NCBI GenBank assembly: GCA_955652915.1
Contig: CATPCJ010000282.1
Span: 1 to 32,723 of the forward strand
DNA from: an uncultured Bryobacteraceae bacterium
GTDB lineage: Bacteria; Acidobacteriota; Terriglobia; Bryobacterales; Bryobacteraceae
Reading direction: 5' to 3'
Length of the DNA: 32,723 nt
Shown here one piece after another: positions 16,718-25,038 of this stretch. How positions within the stretch are numbered: the first letter of the stretch is position 1; each line of letters opens with the position of its first letter. A program made the translations under genes and the position numbers. The notes beneath the pieces are model-generated. The model was not told the DNA's origin, made no database searches, and saw only the letters and a program-made list of their open reading frames with translations.

Positions 16718-17944
16718 TTACTTAGGCGCCCGGCGTCTCAAAAGTCCGGCGATTTCCTTCTGGCCATTCTCCTCAGCGGCGTCGAGCGCCTTCTGTCCGC
16801 GGTTGTTAGCGATGGTTGGATCTGCCCCGGAGTCCAGCAAGAGTTCCACCACTTCGATCCGCCCCCAGGACGCCGCATAATAGAGCGCCGTGGCGCCGGA
16901 TTCCCGATCGCGCGCGTTAATTTGGGCGTCGTGACCAAGCAGCAGCTTCACTACTTCCGCATTCCCACCCAGTGCTGCGTTGTGCAGCGGCGTGGCCCCG
17001 GCTTTGTTCCAGGTGTTCACCTTAGCGCCGTGTGCGATCAGTAGACCCACGATTTCCTTTTGGCCCTTCAGGCACGCGTCATCCAGCGGAGTTGCGCCGT
17101 CGAGGTTCGCGCGATTCGGATCGGCACCGGTATCCAATAAGAGACCTACTATGTCGGCTTGGCCGTGGAGAATTGCATCGTGCAACGCCTTGGGCGCAAA
17201 TTCCTCCTCGCCGGGATTGCGCGCGCCTTTCGCCAGCAGCGCCTCGATCACGGCCTTCTGCCGGTAATGCAATGCGTCCTCCAGAACCGTCGCGCCGCTT
17301 GCATCTCGAACACTCAAATCCGCGCCGGCCGCAAGTAGAACTTTAACGACGTCCACCTGCCCTTTCACCGCAGCCAGGTGAAGCGGCGTCATGCCGGTGT
17401 CCGCGTTCCGGGCCTTAACGTCGGCGCCATGCTGGATAAGCGAATGGGCCACTTCAGCTTGTCCCCTCCACGCCGCTTCATCCAGCGGAGTGGCACCAGT
17501 GGCGTCCTTCGTGCCGACATTCGCGCCACGCGCGAGCAGCAATTCGACCATCGCGCGATTGCCTCGATTGGCGGCCAGGTGTAGCGGCGTCGCGCCACCT
17601 TTATAGCGCGCGTTGACGTCGGCGCCCTTCGCGATCAGGATTTCGGCGACGTCGACGCGATTGGTGATGATGGCGTAATGCAACGGCGTCGAACCAGCCT
17701 CGGCGTGCCGCGCATTCACGTCCGCTCCAGCGTCGGCCAGCATCACGACGATGTCCTTGTCGCCGGCCCAGACCGCATCGTGCAGAGCAGTTCCACCGCG
17801 CGAATCCACGGCGTTGGCGGGCACACCTTGTTTGAGCAGCGCGCGTACACGTTCCAAGTCGCCGGCGCGAACCGCGTTATGAAGATCGTCGTTGGTTGCG
17901 CCAAAGGCCGGGAGAGCGGCTAAGAGGATCAGCGCGGCCCACAT
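16718..17944 (-). CDS. Exported ankyrin-repeat protein (about 12 repeats)
   Basis: A 408-residue protein starting MWAALILLAALPAFGA, a signal peptide. The frame is open to 18031, but the signal peptide and a GGAG just upstream fix the start at 17944. The rest is ankyrin repeats end to end: I count 12 from DLHNAVRAGD to GQKALDAAEE, most with G-x-T-PLH-x-AA and LLL-x-x-GAD-x-N. Two weak spots break the pattern (repeat 7, GATVLEDALHY, and repeat 8, which begins after GEEEFAPK). It should be a periplasmic or surface protein-binding scaffold. It is 58 bases upstream of the histidine kinase on the same strand and divergent from the toxin-antitoxin pair. Confidence 0.9.
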   Translation of the reverse strand: MWAALILLAALPAFGATNDDLHNAVRAGDLERVRALLKQGVPANAVDSRGGTALHDAVWAGDKDIVVMLADAGADVNARHAEAGSTPLHYAIITNRVDVAEILIAKGADVNARYKGGATPLHLAANRGNRAMVELLLARGANVGTKDATGATPLDEAAWRGQAEVAHSLIQHGADVKARNADTGMTPLHLAAVKGQVDVVKVLLAAGADLSVRDASGATVLEDALHYRQKAVIEALLAKGARNPGEEEFAPKALHDAILHGQADIVGLLLDTGADPNRANLDGATPLDDACLKGQKEIVGLLIAHGAKVNTWNKAGATPLHNAALGGNAEVVKLLLGHDAQINARDRESGATALYYAASWGRIEVVELLLDSGADPTIANNRGQKALDAAEENGQKEIAGLLRRRAPK

Positions 17945-18020
17945 GACTCCAGTATGACGTGTAAAATGCACGCTACGACTAACTTTGGCCGTCGTATGAT
18001 AGGTGTGTCCAGGTGCCGGT

Positions 18021-18239
18021 ATGACTACCAAAGAAGTTCTTCACCATCTTGTCGACGAATTGCCGGAGGATCAGGCCGAGATTGCGCGCGTGTTCTTAGA
18101 GGATCTGCGTGATGCGGCTGACATGGACGGGCCGCCACTTGACACCCAAACCCTTGCGTCGCTCGACCGGGGACTCGCCGACATCGCCGCCGGACGCGTG
18201 AAGTCGCTAGATGAATACCGGCGCGAACGCGGGTTGTGA
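18021..18239 (+). CDS. Antitoxin of a RelB/ParD-like type II toxin-antitoxin pair
   Basis: A 72-residue acidic protein: MTTKEVLHHLVDELPEDQ at the start, helices rich in Asp/Glu, and a C-terminal ADIAAGRVKSLDEYRRERG, the toxin-neutralising tail pattern common in RelB-like antitoxins. The ATG at 18021 is preferred over an in-frame GTG at 18003, because the conserved helix begins there. Its stop overlaps the toxin start (GTGA), the normal arrangement. It probably also represses its own promoter; a TATGAT -10-like box lies about 25 bases upstream of the ATG, though I see no good -35. Confidence 0.82.
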   Translation: MTTKEVLHHLVDELPEDQAEIARVFLEDLRDAADMDGPPLDTQTLASLDRGLADIAAGRVKSLDEYRRERGL

Positions 18240-18499
18240 ACTATAGCGTCCGCGTTTCGCGCGAAGCAGAAAAAGTCCTCGACCGGCTGGACCGTCCCAC
18301 GGAGCGTCGCATCCCCGCACGATTCGTTCAACTTGCGGAAAAACCTTTCGATGCGCGTTTTTCAGCTCCATTAACGGAGCGCGGGGGTGTCCGGAAATCG
18401 CGCGTTGGCGGCTGGCGGATACTGTTCACGGTAGATCGAGAGTCGGGCGTAGTCTACATCGCTACAGTGGACACTCGGGGCCCGGTATATAAATACTAA
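18236..18499 (+). CDS. RelE/ParE-family toxin
   Basis: An 87-residue protein starting at GTG, overlapping the antitoxin stop by four bases. The RelE/ParE fold is visible: SREAEKVLDRLDRPTERRI for the two N-terminal helices, a basic strand GGVRKSRVGGWRILFTV, VVYIATVDTRG and the final Tyr (VYKY). RelE members cut mRNA on the ribosome and ParE members poison gyrase; the Arg-rich strand and terminal Tyr fit RelE better, but this is not decisive. The module is intact, unlike the nucleotidyltransferase/HepT remnant at 3.5 kb. Confidence 0.85.
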   Translation: MNYSVRVSREAEKVLDRLDRPTERRIPARFVQLAEKPFDARFSAPLTERGGVRKSRVGGWRILFTVDRESGVVYIATVDTRGPVYKY

Positions 18500-18651
18500 T
18501 AACCACGCAGCGCGCCGAACGCGGGCATAGATTTCAACGTCGCGAAAAAGGCGCTCCACGAATCACTGTGTCTGACGTCTGCTGGTGACCCATTCCCCGC
18601 GAATATCGAATAATGCCACTCTTGGCGCGAAAAGTTGATAAAGTGGCTTCT

Positions 18652-20142
18652 ATGAAAAAAACACTGCTTGCAGCCTTAGTTTGTCTTGTGAGTTGCATGG
18701 CGTTCGCAGAGGATGACGCCGCAACCATCCTGGCTCGTATTCTCGCTGAAAAGGGAACACTCAGCAGTTCAGAACTGGCGCGCGTAGAGGGCGCCGCATC
18801 CGCTGGCAGAGTCCTGGCGCTCACCACGATTCTGGCGGAAAAAGGGCTGCTTAACGACGGTGACCTGGCGAGGTTAGCGCAAGCTTCCGGTACCCGTCAA
18901 TCCGCTGAGCCGGTGCGATTCGTTCTGGCCAGCGGGACTTCGCAGGCGCCGGCGGGAACGCCGAGAGCCGCCGCGCCGGAATCCGCGCCACCCGTCACCG
19001 CGCAGAGCAGGCTACCTCTCACCTTGTACGGGACTGTCCTTTTCAATGCGTTCTACAACACGGCGCTTACGAATATTGAAGACATCCCGCTCGTGGCGGG
19101 CAAACAGGGTTCGGATCCCTTCGGCAACGATAAGAACTTCGGAATGACCGCGCGTCAGAGCCGGCTCGGAATGCGCTATCAAGGACCGCTCCTCGGAGGG
19201 GCGAGGCTCGGTGGTCAGGTCGAGGTTGATTTCCTGGGCGGAAAGGCGGCCTTTGGAAACGGAATCAACATGGATCTAATCCGGTTGCGGCTCGCCCTGG
19301 GCCGCCTGGACTGGAAACACTTCTCCCTGGTAGCTGGTCAGGATTGGTCGATTTTCGCGCCACTAAATCCGACGACTCTGGCCGAGTTCGCGATTCCCGG
19401 TCTGTCGGCCTCCGGCAATCCGTGGATTCGCATGCCTCAAATCCGAGCCGAATTTCGTGACGACCTCAGCGATAGAACCAAGATTCAATTCCAGCTCGCG
19501 GCAGTGGATCCGGACATGGGGGATTACAATACCGCCGTTTTTTCCTCCGGACGCACGCCTGGTATCGGCGAGCGCGGGCGATTCCCGGGAATTGAATCGC
19601 GGCTCGGTCTGACAACTCGCGCCTCCGAGCGGGATTTTTCCTTCGGGGTCAGCTCCCATTATGCGCGTGGCAAGAATGTGGGCAACATCGGCCCGAATGT
19701 GATTCAGACAGGCGTGGATTCCTGGGGTATAGCGCTCGATTACACTTTGCCACTAGCGAAGCGGCTGATTTTGACCGGCGAATGGTTTGAAGGGCGCGCG
19801 TTGGGCATATTCAGCGTGTCTACAGGCCAGGCGATCTTGCCGGTGGGAACCGCGGGCGAGCATGGCGTGGAATCACGTGGCGGCTGGTCGCAAGCACAGT
19901 TCAACTTCAACCCCAAGTGGCAAATGAATCTGGCTTACGGTATCGATGCAGACCGGAATCGTAATCTCCGGACCGGCGATCGGAATAAAAACCAGACCTA
20001 CACGGGAAACATCATCTACAAGTATTCACCCAACGTGAATCTCTCGGTGGAGTGGCGGCGTTTCCTGACCAACTGGAAAAACCAACAATTCGCGAATGAG
20101 ATCGGGGACCATATCAACTTGGGCATCGCGTACATTTTTTAG
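18652..20142 (+). CDS. Outer-membrane porin (DcaP-like) with N-terminal repeated motif
   Basis: A 496-residue outer-membrane protein. I start at the ATG before KKTLLAALVCLVSCMAFA, a clear signal peptide; the longer frame from 18613 adds a charged segment in front of it. Residues about 22-80 hold two copies of an ILAEKGxL-x4-LAR motif (AEKGTLSSSELARVE and AEKGLLNDGDLARLA), then a Pro/Ala linker. From about 120 (LPLTLYGTVLFNAF) to the end is a beta-barrel with alternating strands and a terminal Phe (GIAYIF), the usual outer-membrane assembly signal. The substrate is unknown. It converges with the Asp-box gene, 13 bases apart. Confidence 0.83.
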   Translation: MKKTLLAALVCLVSCMAFAEDDAATILARILAEKGTLSSSELARVEGAASAGRVLALTTILAEKGLLNDGDLARLAQASGTRQSAEPVRFVLASGTSQAPAGTPRAAAPESAPPVTAQSRLPLTLYGTVLFNAFYNTALTNIEDIPLVAGKQGSDPFGNDKNFGMTARQSRLGMRYQGPLLGGARLGGQVEVDFLGGKAAFGNGINMDLIRLRLALGRLDWKHFSLVAGQDWSIFAPLNPTTLAEFAIPGLSASGNPWIRMPQIRAEFRDDLSDRTKIQFQLAAVDPDMGDYNTAVFSSGRTPGIGERGRFPGIESRLGLTTRASERDFSFGVSSHYARGKNVGNIGPNVIQTGVDSWGIALDYTLPLAKRLILTGEWFEGRALGIFSVSTGQAILPVGTAGEHGVESRGGWSQAQFNFNPKWQMNLAYGIDADRNRNLRTGDRNKNQTYTGNIIYKYSPNVNLSVEWRRFLTNWKNQQFANEIGDHINLGIAYIF

Positions 20143-20155
20143 GAACGGGGCAGTA

Positions 20156-23100
20156 TTACCGGCCTCGACGACCCTGCGGGGTGGCCGGATCCGTGTCCGC
20201 GCTGATGTAGGGCACACCGGCATCGGCCATCATTTTATTCAGTCTCGGCAAATCTTCATCGGTTAGTTTCTTTACGACGGCGAGAGCGGGCTCCAGTTCT
20301 TTTGCCAACTCATCGATGTCCGCCACTTGTCGCGCGGTCGGCGGACCGGAGTAGCTATCGATAGCACCCATCAGACGGCCAATTTTCTGGTTGAGGGGTG
20401 GCGGCGTGTACTTGAGCGGTGGCCCGGCGCCGCCTAGTTGGCCGCCGCGCTCGACTTCGAAAGTACCTACGACTTCCTTCACCCGGGCTAGCAAATCGTC
20501 CGCGGCTTTTTTCACATCGTCGGGAACCTTCGGCGTGCCTGGCCGCTTCCAGCCGTCGGTCAGCGTGGTGATCGAGGTTTGTAGAGCTACTATTTTGCGG
20601 CGGCCGCCATCGGCTTCGCGCGTCATGCCGTACAGCCTGGTGAGGGCCTGTCTGCGCTTCGCGCGATCTTCAGCGGACATCGTTACGCGCGGATCTTCCT
20701 CCACAGCGACTGTCTTCGATTCGGTTTTGCCGGCCACGGATATGGCAACCGTATATTCGCCGGGATCGACTAAGGGACCGCGCCCACCGCCGAATCCGAA
20801 TCGGCCTCCTCCACCGCCTCCACCTCCTCCTGGACCGCCGCCTTCGGAAGGAGCTTCAGCAGCGTTGGCTTCTCCAGTAGGCGCGCTTCCAGAAGCGGCA
20901 CCGGGTCCACCACGTCCGCCGAAGCCTGCCGGAGTGATCGGCGAATCGTAACGCAGATCCCAATTTACGCGGTTGATTCCGGCTTCCCCCGGACCAGTCA
21001 ATTCACGAATCTTATTCCCGGCTTTGTCGCTTATAGCGATCCGCGCCGGATTCCTGCCTTCAATTTTCGATTTCAAATTGTAATCGACAATCACGCCGTA
21101 CGGCGGATTCGCAGCCAGGAATTCCCTGGACCCGGTGAAGCTCTTGAAGTTGGCGACGTGCCAGGAAATACCGGTTCGCATTCCAAACAGGTGCACTTCC
21201 GCCGATGCCACGCTGTCGCTCATTTCTTCGAGCGGCGTGATGTCGTCCATGATCCAGATGGATCGGCCGTGTGTGCCCAGAATCAGGTCGTGCTCGCGGG
21301 GATGGATCTGAACGTCGAACACCGGAACCGTCGGGAGCCCATTTTTCATGCGTTCCCATTTCGTTCCGCGATCGAACGAAACGAAGAGGCCAAACTCGGC
21401 GCCGGCGAACAGGAGATTCGGATTTTTGGGATCCTCGCGCACCACGTGGATTGTGCCGGCTTCCTCAGGCAGACCGCTGGTGATGCGCTTCCAGGTCTGA
21501 CCGTAGTCGGTAGTCATGTAGAGGTAAGCCGCGAAATCATCGGCGCGGTGGTTGTCGAACGCAACGTAGGCGGTGCCTTCGTCTTTGTATGAGGCTTCGA
21601 CCTTCGCAACATAGGCGCCTTTCTTCAAGCCGGGCACCTTGCCCACAACGTTGGACCAGAACTTGCCGTCATCGCGCGTCACCTGCAGATTGCCGTCATC
21701 GGTTCCCACCCAAAGCACTCCCGCGCGAACGGGCGATTCGGCAACGGTGGTCGCGCACGGAAAATTTTGAACGCCGTCGTGCCGCGACAGTGTGTCCTTA
21801 TCGGGAAGCTTGCCCAGGATGGGTTGTTTGTCGCGCTCGATCCCGGTGGTGAGATCGGGACCAAGCCGCTGCCATGAATCGCCGCGATCGGTCGACTTAA
21901 ACAAGTGATTGCCGCCGTAGTAAAGCGTCTTCGGATCGTGCGCTGAAAGCACCAGCGGCGAATTCCACTGGAAACGGTAGCGCGGCATCTTGTCGTTATC
22001 CTCAATGGGCCGGATGGAGCGCGATTCACCGGTCCGCAAATCGCGCCGCAGCAAATTGCCGTCCTGCGATTCCGTGTAGACAATGTTGGCGTCGATTGGA
22101 TCCATCTTTGTATCGAATCCGTCGCCGCCGCCGATATTGATCCACTCGTCATTGGAAATGCCTTGCGTGATCAAACTCGCGCTGGGCCCGCACCAGGAAT
22201 AGTTGTCCTGCAAACCGCCGCAAACGCGATAAGGCTTCTGCATGTCGAACGCGACTTCGTAAAACTGGCCGATCGGAATGGTATTGACGTAGTCCCAATT
22301 GCGGCCGCTGTCATGGGTGATGGTAATGCCGCCGTCGGAGCCGAGAATGACGTGGTCCGAATCGGCCGGATCGATCCACATGGCATGAAAGTCGGTGTGA
22401 ATCTTCGCCGCGCGATCCTGGCGGAAGGTTTTGCCGCCGTCCTCGGAAAGATAAAGCGGCGCGCCCAGAACCCACACTTTGTGGTCGTTGTTTGGATCGA
22501 TCCGCAGTTGGCTGTAATAAGAGGGCCGGGGGTTCGTATCGCTCATTTTGGTCCAATTAAAACCTTTGTCGTCGGAGCGATAAATGCCGCCTTGCGTGGC
22601 GTGTTCCAGCAGCGCATACACGATGTTTGAATTCTTGCGAAACACTTCCACGGCGCAGCGGCCGATGTCGCCGGTGGTTGGCAGGCCCTTGCTGAGCTTG
22701 GTCCAATGCAAACCGCCATCCACTGTTTTGTAGAGTCCACCGTGCGGGCCGCCGCCGTTGTAGCCGAAGACTGTCCGTCGCCGCTCATAAGCCGCGGCGA
22801 AGAGTGTGTTGGGACTCCGCGGGTCGATGGCGATATCGGACACGCCGGTGTCGTCGTTGATGGCAAGGGACTGCGTCCAAGTGACGCCGCCGTCGGTGGT
22901 TTTGTACACGCCTCGATCTTTATTGGGTCCCCACAAATGCCCGAGCGCGGCGACGTACACGATGTTCGGATCGGTGGGATGAATCACGATGCGTCCGATG
23001 TGATGAGTGTCCTTGAGACCCATGTGCGTCCAGGTTTTGCCTGCGTCGAGCGACTTGAAAATGCCGGCGCCCCAGGACGAACTCTGGCGGTTGTTCGGCT

Positions 23101-23422
23101 CGCCCGTTCCCACCCAGAGAACAGAAGGGTCGGACGGCGCGACGGCAATATCGCCGATGGTGGAGTTGGGCTGATCGTCAAAAATCGGCTCCCAATTCAT
23201 GCCGCCGTTGACGGTCTTGAAAACTCCGCCGGCGGCCGAGCCGACGTAGATGATGCGCGGATCGGATTCGACCACGGCGAAGTCGTCGACGCGGCCGCCC
23301 ATGATGGCAGGTCCGATTTCACGGAATTTCAGATTTTTCAGGAGCGCTTCGTGGCTGGATTGCGCGGAGACGGCTCCGGTTAACGAAAGCAGTACGGCGA
23401 TTGTGAATAGGCGTGCGGTCAT
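20156..23422 (-). CDS. Secreted sortilin/VPS10-like Asp-box (BNR) beta-propeller protein
   Basis: A 1088-residue exported protein. The ATG at 23422 has GGGAGA eight bases upstream and is followed by a signal peptide (TARLFTIAVLLSLTGAVSA), so the frame up to 23458 is not used. I can count 11 Asp-boxes (S/T-x-D-x-G-x-x-W), for example SLDAGKTW, TTDGGVTW, STDRGDSW, SFDRGTKW, giving one or two large beta-propellers over residues about 35-700. Then come a beta domain, a low-complexity Gly/Pro/Ala linker with a nine-Gly run, and a helical C-terminus (AEDRAKRRQALTRLYG). Annotated relatives are called glycosyl hydrolases, but a catalytic role is unproven; ligand binding is as likely. Confidence 0.88.
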   Translation of the reverse strand: MTARLFTIAVLLSLTGAVSAQSSHEALLKNLKFREIGPAIMGGRVDDFAVVESDPRIIYVGSAAGGVFKTVNGGMNWEPIFDDQPNSTIGDIAVAPSDPSVLWVGTGEPNNRQSSSWGAGIFKSLDAGKTWTHMGLKDTHHIGRIVIHPTDPNIVYVAALGHLWGPNKDRGVYKTTDGGVTWTQSLAINDDTGVSDIAIDPRSPNTLFAAAYERRRTVFGYNGGGPHGGLYKTVDGGLHWTKLSKGLPTTGDIGRCAVEVFRKNSNIVYALLEHATQGGIYRSDDKGFNWTKMSDTNPRPSYYSQLRIDPNNDHKVWVLGAPLYLSEDGGKTFRQDRAAKIHTDFHAMWIDPADSDHVILGSDGGITITHDSGRNWDYVNTIPIGQFYEVAFDMQKPYRVCGGLQDNYSWCGPSASLITQGISNDEWINIGGGDGFDTKMDPIDANIVYTESQDGNLLRRDLRTGESRSIRPIEDNDKMPRYRFQWNSPLVLSAHDPKTLYYGGNHLFKSTDRGDSWQRLGPDLTTGIERDKQPILGKLPDKDTLSRHDGVQNFPCATTVAESPVRAGVLWVGTDDGNLQVTRDDGKFWSNVVGKVPGLKKGAYVAKVEASYKDEGTAYVAFDNHRADDFAAYLYMTTDYGQTWKRITSGLPEEAGTIHVVREDPKNPNLLFAGAEFGLFVSFDRGTKWERMKNGLPTVPVFDVQIHPREHDLILGTHGRSIWIMDDITPLEEMSDSVASAEVHLFGMRTGISWHVANFKSFTGSREFLAANPPYGVIVDYNLKSKIEGRNPARIAISDKAGNKIRELTGPGEAGINRVNWDLRYDSPITPAGFGGRGGPGAASGSAPTGEANAAEAPSEGGGPGGGGGGGGGRFGFGGGRGPLVDPGEYTVAISVAGKTESKTVAVEEDPRVTMSAEDRAKRRQALTRLYGMTREADGGRRKIVALQTSITTLTDGWKRPGTPKVPDDVKKAADDLLARVKEVVGTFEVERGGQLGGAGPPLKYTPPPLNQKIGRLMGAIDSYSGPPTARQVADIDELAKELEPALAVVKKLTDEDLPRLNKMMADAGVPYISADTDPATPQGRRGR

Positions 23423-23488
23423 TTGTTTTTCTCCCAACGAATAGAGATAGTATCCCAAATGAGACGTAGCGCGGCCTCTCAGGCTGCT

Positions 23489-23547
23489 GCATCGAGACTC
23501 GTCTCGATGCTCCGGGGTAGAAAGAGCCTCGAGACCAGTCTCGAGGC
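23489..23547. repeat. Pair of near-identical hairpins (REP/BIME-like)
   Basis: Two 22-base palindromes lie 15 bases apart: 23489-23510 (GCATCGAGAC, two bases, GTCTCGATGC) and 23526-23547 (GCCTCGAGAC, two bases, GTCTCGAGGC). Each has a 10-bp perfect stem, and the arms differ at one position with compensating change in both strands. They fill the gap between the Asp-box gene start and the creatininase-like gene end. Neither is followed by a T-run, so REP-like repeats are more likely than terminators. Confidence 0.75.
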
Positions 23548-23573
23548 CGCAGACAAAGTGTCCGCGCCACGGA

Positions 23574-24407
23574 TTACTTCAGCAATCGATGAATCTGGTC
23601 CACCGCGTACGCGACCTTGATGTCAAACGCACGCTTCCCCAGCTCTGCCGTGGAAGGACGCGCGTCGCCCGTGATGCCGTTGTTGATGCGCTTCGCATTC
23701 GGATCTCGCGCTTCGCCTCGCTTCCGCACGGGATCGCCAACCGCAGTCGCGATCAGATCTTTGCGCACCCAGCCCTTGTCGCCTCCCAGATACAGCATTT
23801 CGGACGTGTCCGGTATTCCGGCGTGCGAGCTTACTGGATAATTGTTGGCGGCCAGCCATTTGTCGAAATCGTCTTGCGCCTTCTGGTACACCTCGTCGCA
23901 GAAAACCACGCGGATGCCCTGCCCGGAGTATTTTTCGTCCAGTTTCTTTGCCACTTCCCCAAGTTCCTTTTGACCGCCACCGTGATCGCCCATTAGCACG
24001 ACATTCTTGAAGCCGTTCTTGATCATCTGCTCGGCCACCTGCTCGTTGAGCGCGGCGAATAACGGCCCAGTGAGACCGATGGTGCCGGGCAAATCGGGAT
24101 TGGCGTTGTTCACGGAGAACGGCATCACCGGCGCGGCGATGGCGTCGCCCAGTTTTTCGGCGATGGCGATTACAATCGCGTGACCCATCAGCGTGTGGCC
24201 GCCATTGACGTTCTGCGGTCCACGCTGTTCGGTGCCGCCGTTGTAAATCAGCGCGGTCGTCTTGCCTTGCTGCATCGCTTGCTTAACTTCGGGCCAGGTC
24301 ATCATTTCGAAATCAACCAGGGCGGGCGCGTTCTTCGATTGCGCGTAACCGCCCGCGCAGCACAGGGCGAGCAGGCAGATTGCCGTCTTCGCAGTAGTCA
24401 TGATCAT
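23574..24407 (-). CDS. Exported creatininase-family protein
   Basis: A 277-residue protein. I start at the ATG 24407, with GAGGAA just upstream; a second ATG two codons later is possible and a longer GTG start at 24434 is unlikely. A signal peptide (AICLLALCCAGGYAQ) shows export, unlike cytoplasmic creatininase. The fold blocks are LIYNGGTEQRGPQ, HTLMGHAIVIA, PVMPFSVN, MGDHGGGQKE and SHAGIPDTSEMLYL. The family metal site normally has Glu-Gln-His and an Asp; here His becomes Arg (EQR) and the Asp position holds His. So either the metal shell is changed or the enzyme does another reaction. Substrate unknown. Confidence 0.83.
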   Translation of the reverse strand: MIMTTAKTAICLLALCCAGGYAQSKNAPALVDFEMMTWPEVKQAMQQGKTTALIYNGGTEQRGPQNVNGGHTLMGHAIVIAIAEKLGDAIAAPVMPFSVNNANPDLPGTIGLTGPLFAALNEQVAEQMIKNGFKNVVLMGDHGGGQKELGEVAKKLDEKYSGQGIRVVFCDEVYQKAQDDFDKWLAANNYPVSSHAGIPDTSEMLYLGGDKGWVRKDLIATAVGDPVRKRGEARDPNAKRINNGITGDARPSTAELGKRAFDIKVAYAVDQIHRLLK

Positions 24408-24469
24408 GTTGTTCCTCAAATTGCCTTCGATCACGATAGCACGGGTCCTGAAGTGATAACGTAACGAGC

Positions 24470-24949
24470 ATGGAACAAATTATCGGGAAACTACTTCGGG
24501 ATTTCGAAGAGGGAAAGATGAACCGGCGGCAGCTTATTCAAAGCCTGGCGCTGGCGGCGAGTGCGGCGGCTCCGATGGCGGCGGGCGACAACAAAGGACT
24601 AAAGGCGGTGAGCGTCAACCATATTTCTTATGTGGTGGCCGATTACACCAAGACCCGCGATTTTTATGCCGATCTGCTGGGGATGAAACCCGTACATGAC
24701 GACGGGAAACAGGTCAGCCTGGTGTTCGGCGACTCGTTTCTCATTGCCCGCAACGCGCGTGACGGCGGAGTCAAGACGCCGCTGATCAATCACGTCGCCT
24801 ACACCCTCGACAAGTGGGACAAGAATGCGGTGGAAGCAGAATTGAAGCGCCACGGATTGACTCCTCGGCCGGACACTGAAGATAGTTTCCATGTGAAAGA
24901 TCCGGATGGCTTCGATCTGCAGATCAGCGGAAAGAACATGAAACCCTGA
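24470..24949 (+). CDS. VOC (glyoxalase-fold) protein with Tat-like leader
   Basis: A 159-residue protein. Residues 1-16 (MEQIIGKLLRDFEEGK) form a short helix ahead of MNRRQLIQSLALAASAAA, a twin-Arg export signal. A single VOC domain follows (VNHISYVVADYTKTRDFY, LLGMKPVHDDGKQVSLVFG, NHVAYTLD, FHVKDPDGFDLQI), with the usual His and a late Asp/Gly motif. VOC proteins bind a divalent metal and act on varied substrates. Keeping the first ATG preserves the leader, which is a common layout in Solibacter-type proteins as I recall. It ends 89 bases before the DUF1592 gene and may or may not be part of that unit. Confidence 0.83.
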   Translation: MEQIIGKLLRDFEEGKMNRRQLIQSLALAASAAAPMAAGDNKGLKAVSVNHISYVVADYTKTRDFYADLLGMKPVHDDGKQVSLVFGDSFLIARNARDGGVKTPLINHVAYTLDKWDKNAVEAELKRHGLTPRPDTEDSFHVKDPDGFDLQISGKNMKP

Positions 24950-24974
24950 TGGCCCATAGCCCGTGGTGCGACTG

Positions 24975-24997
24975 CCGCTATATTATAATTTTAGCGG
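24975..24997 (+). promoter_or_regulatory. Putative promoter -10 (TATAAT) inside an inverted repeat, upstream of DUF1592 cluster
   Basis: A consensus TATAAT at 24984-24989 is flanked by perfect 6-bp inverted arms, CCGCTA (24975-24980) and TAGCGG (24992-24997). The A/T-rich block stands out in a GC-rich region. Transcription would start near 24996, about 43 bases before the DUF1592 start. No good -35 is visible (CCGTGG at the 17-base position), so an activator may be needed. A regulator bound to the arms would cover the -10. Confidence 0.4.
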
Positions 24998-25038
24998 GCT
25001 TAATGTCCTCGGTGACCAGGTAGTTTTCGAGGGGAAAT

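Noticed and set aside
20391..20951. A Pro-rich plus-strand frame opposite the Asp-box gene
   Set aside because: The Pro run is simply the antisense of the Gly linker of the Asp-box protein.
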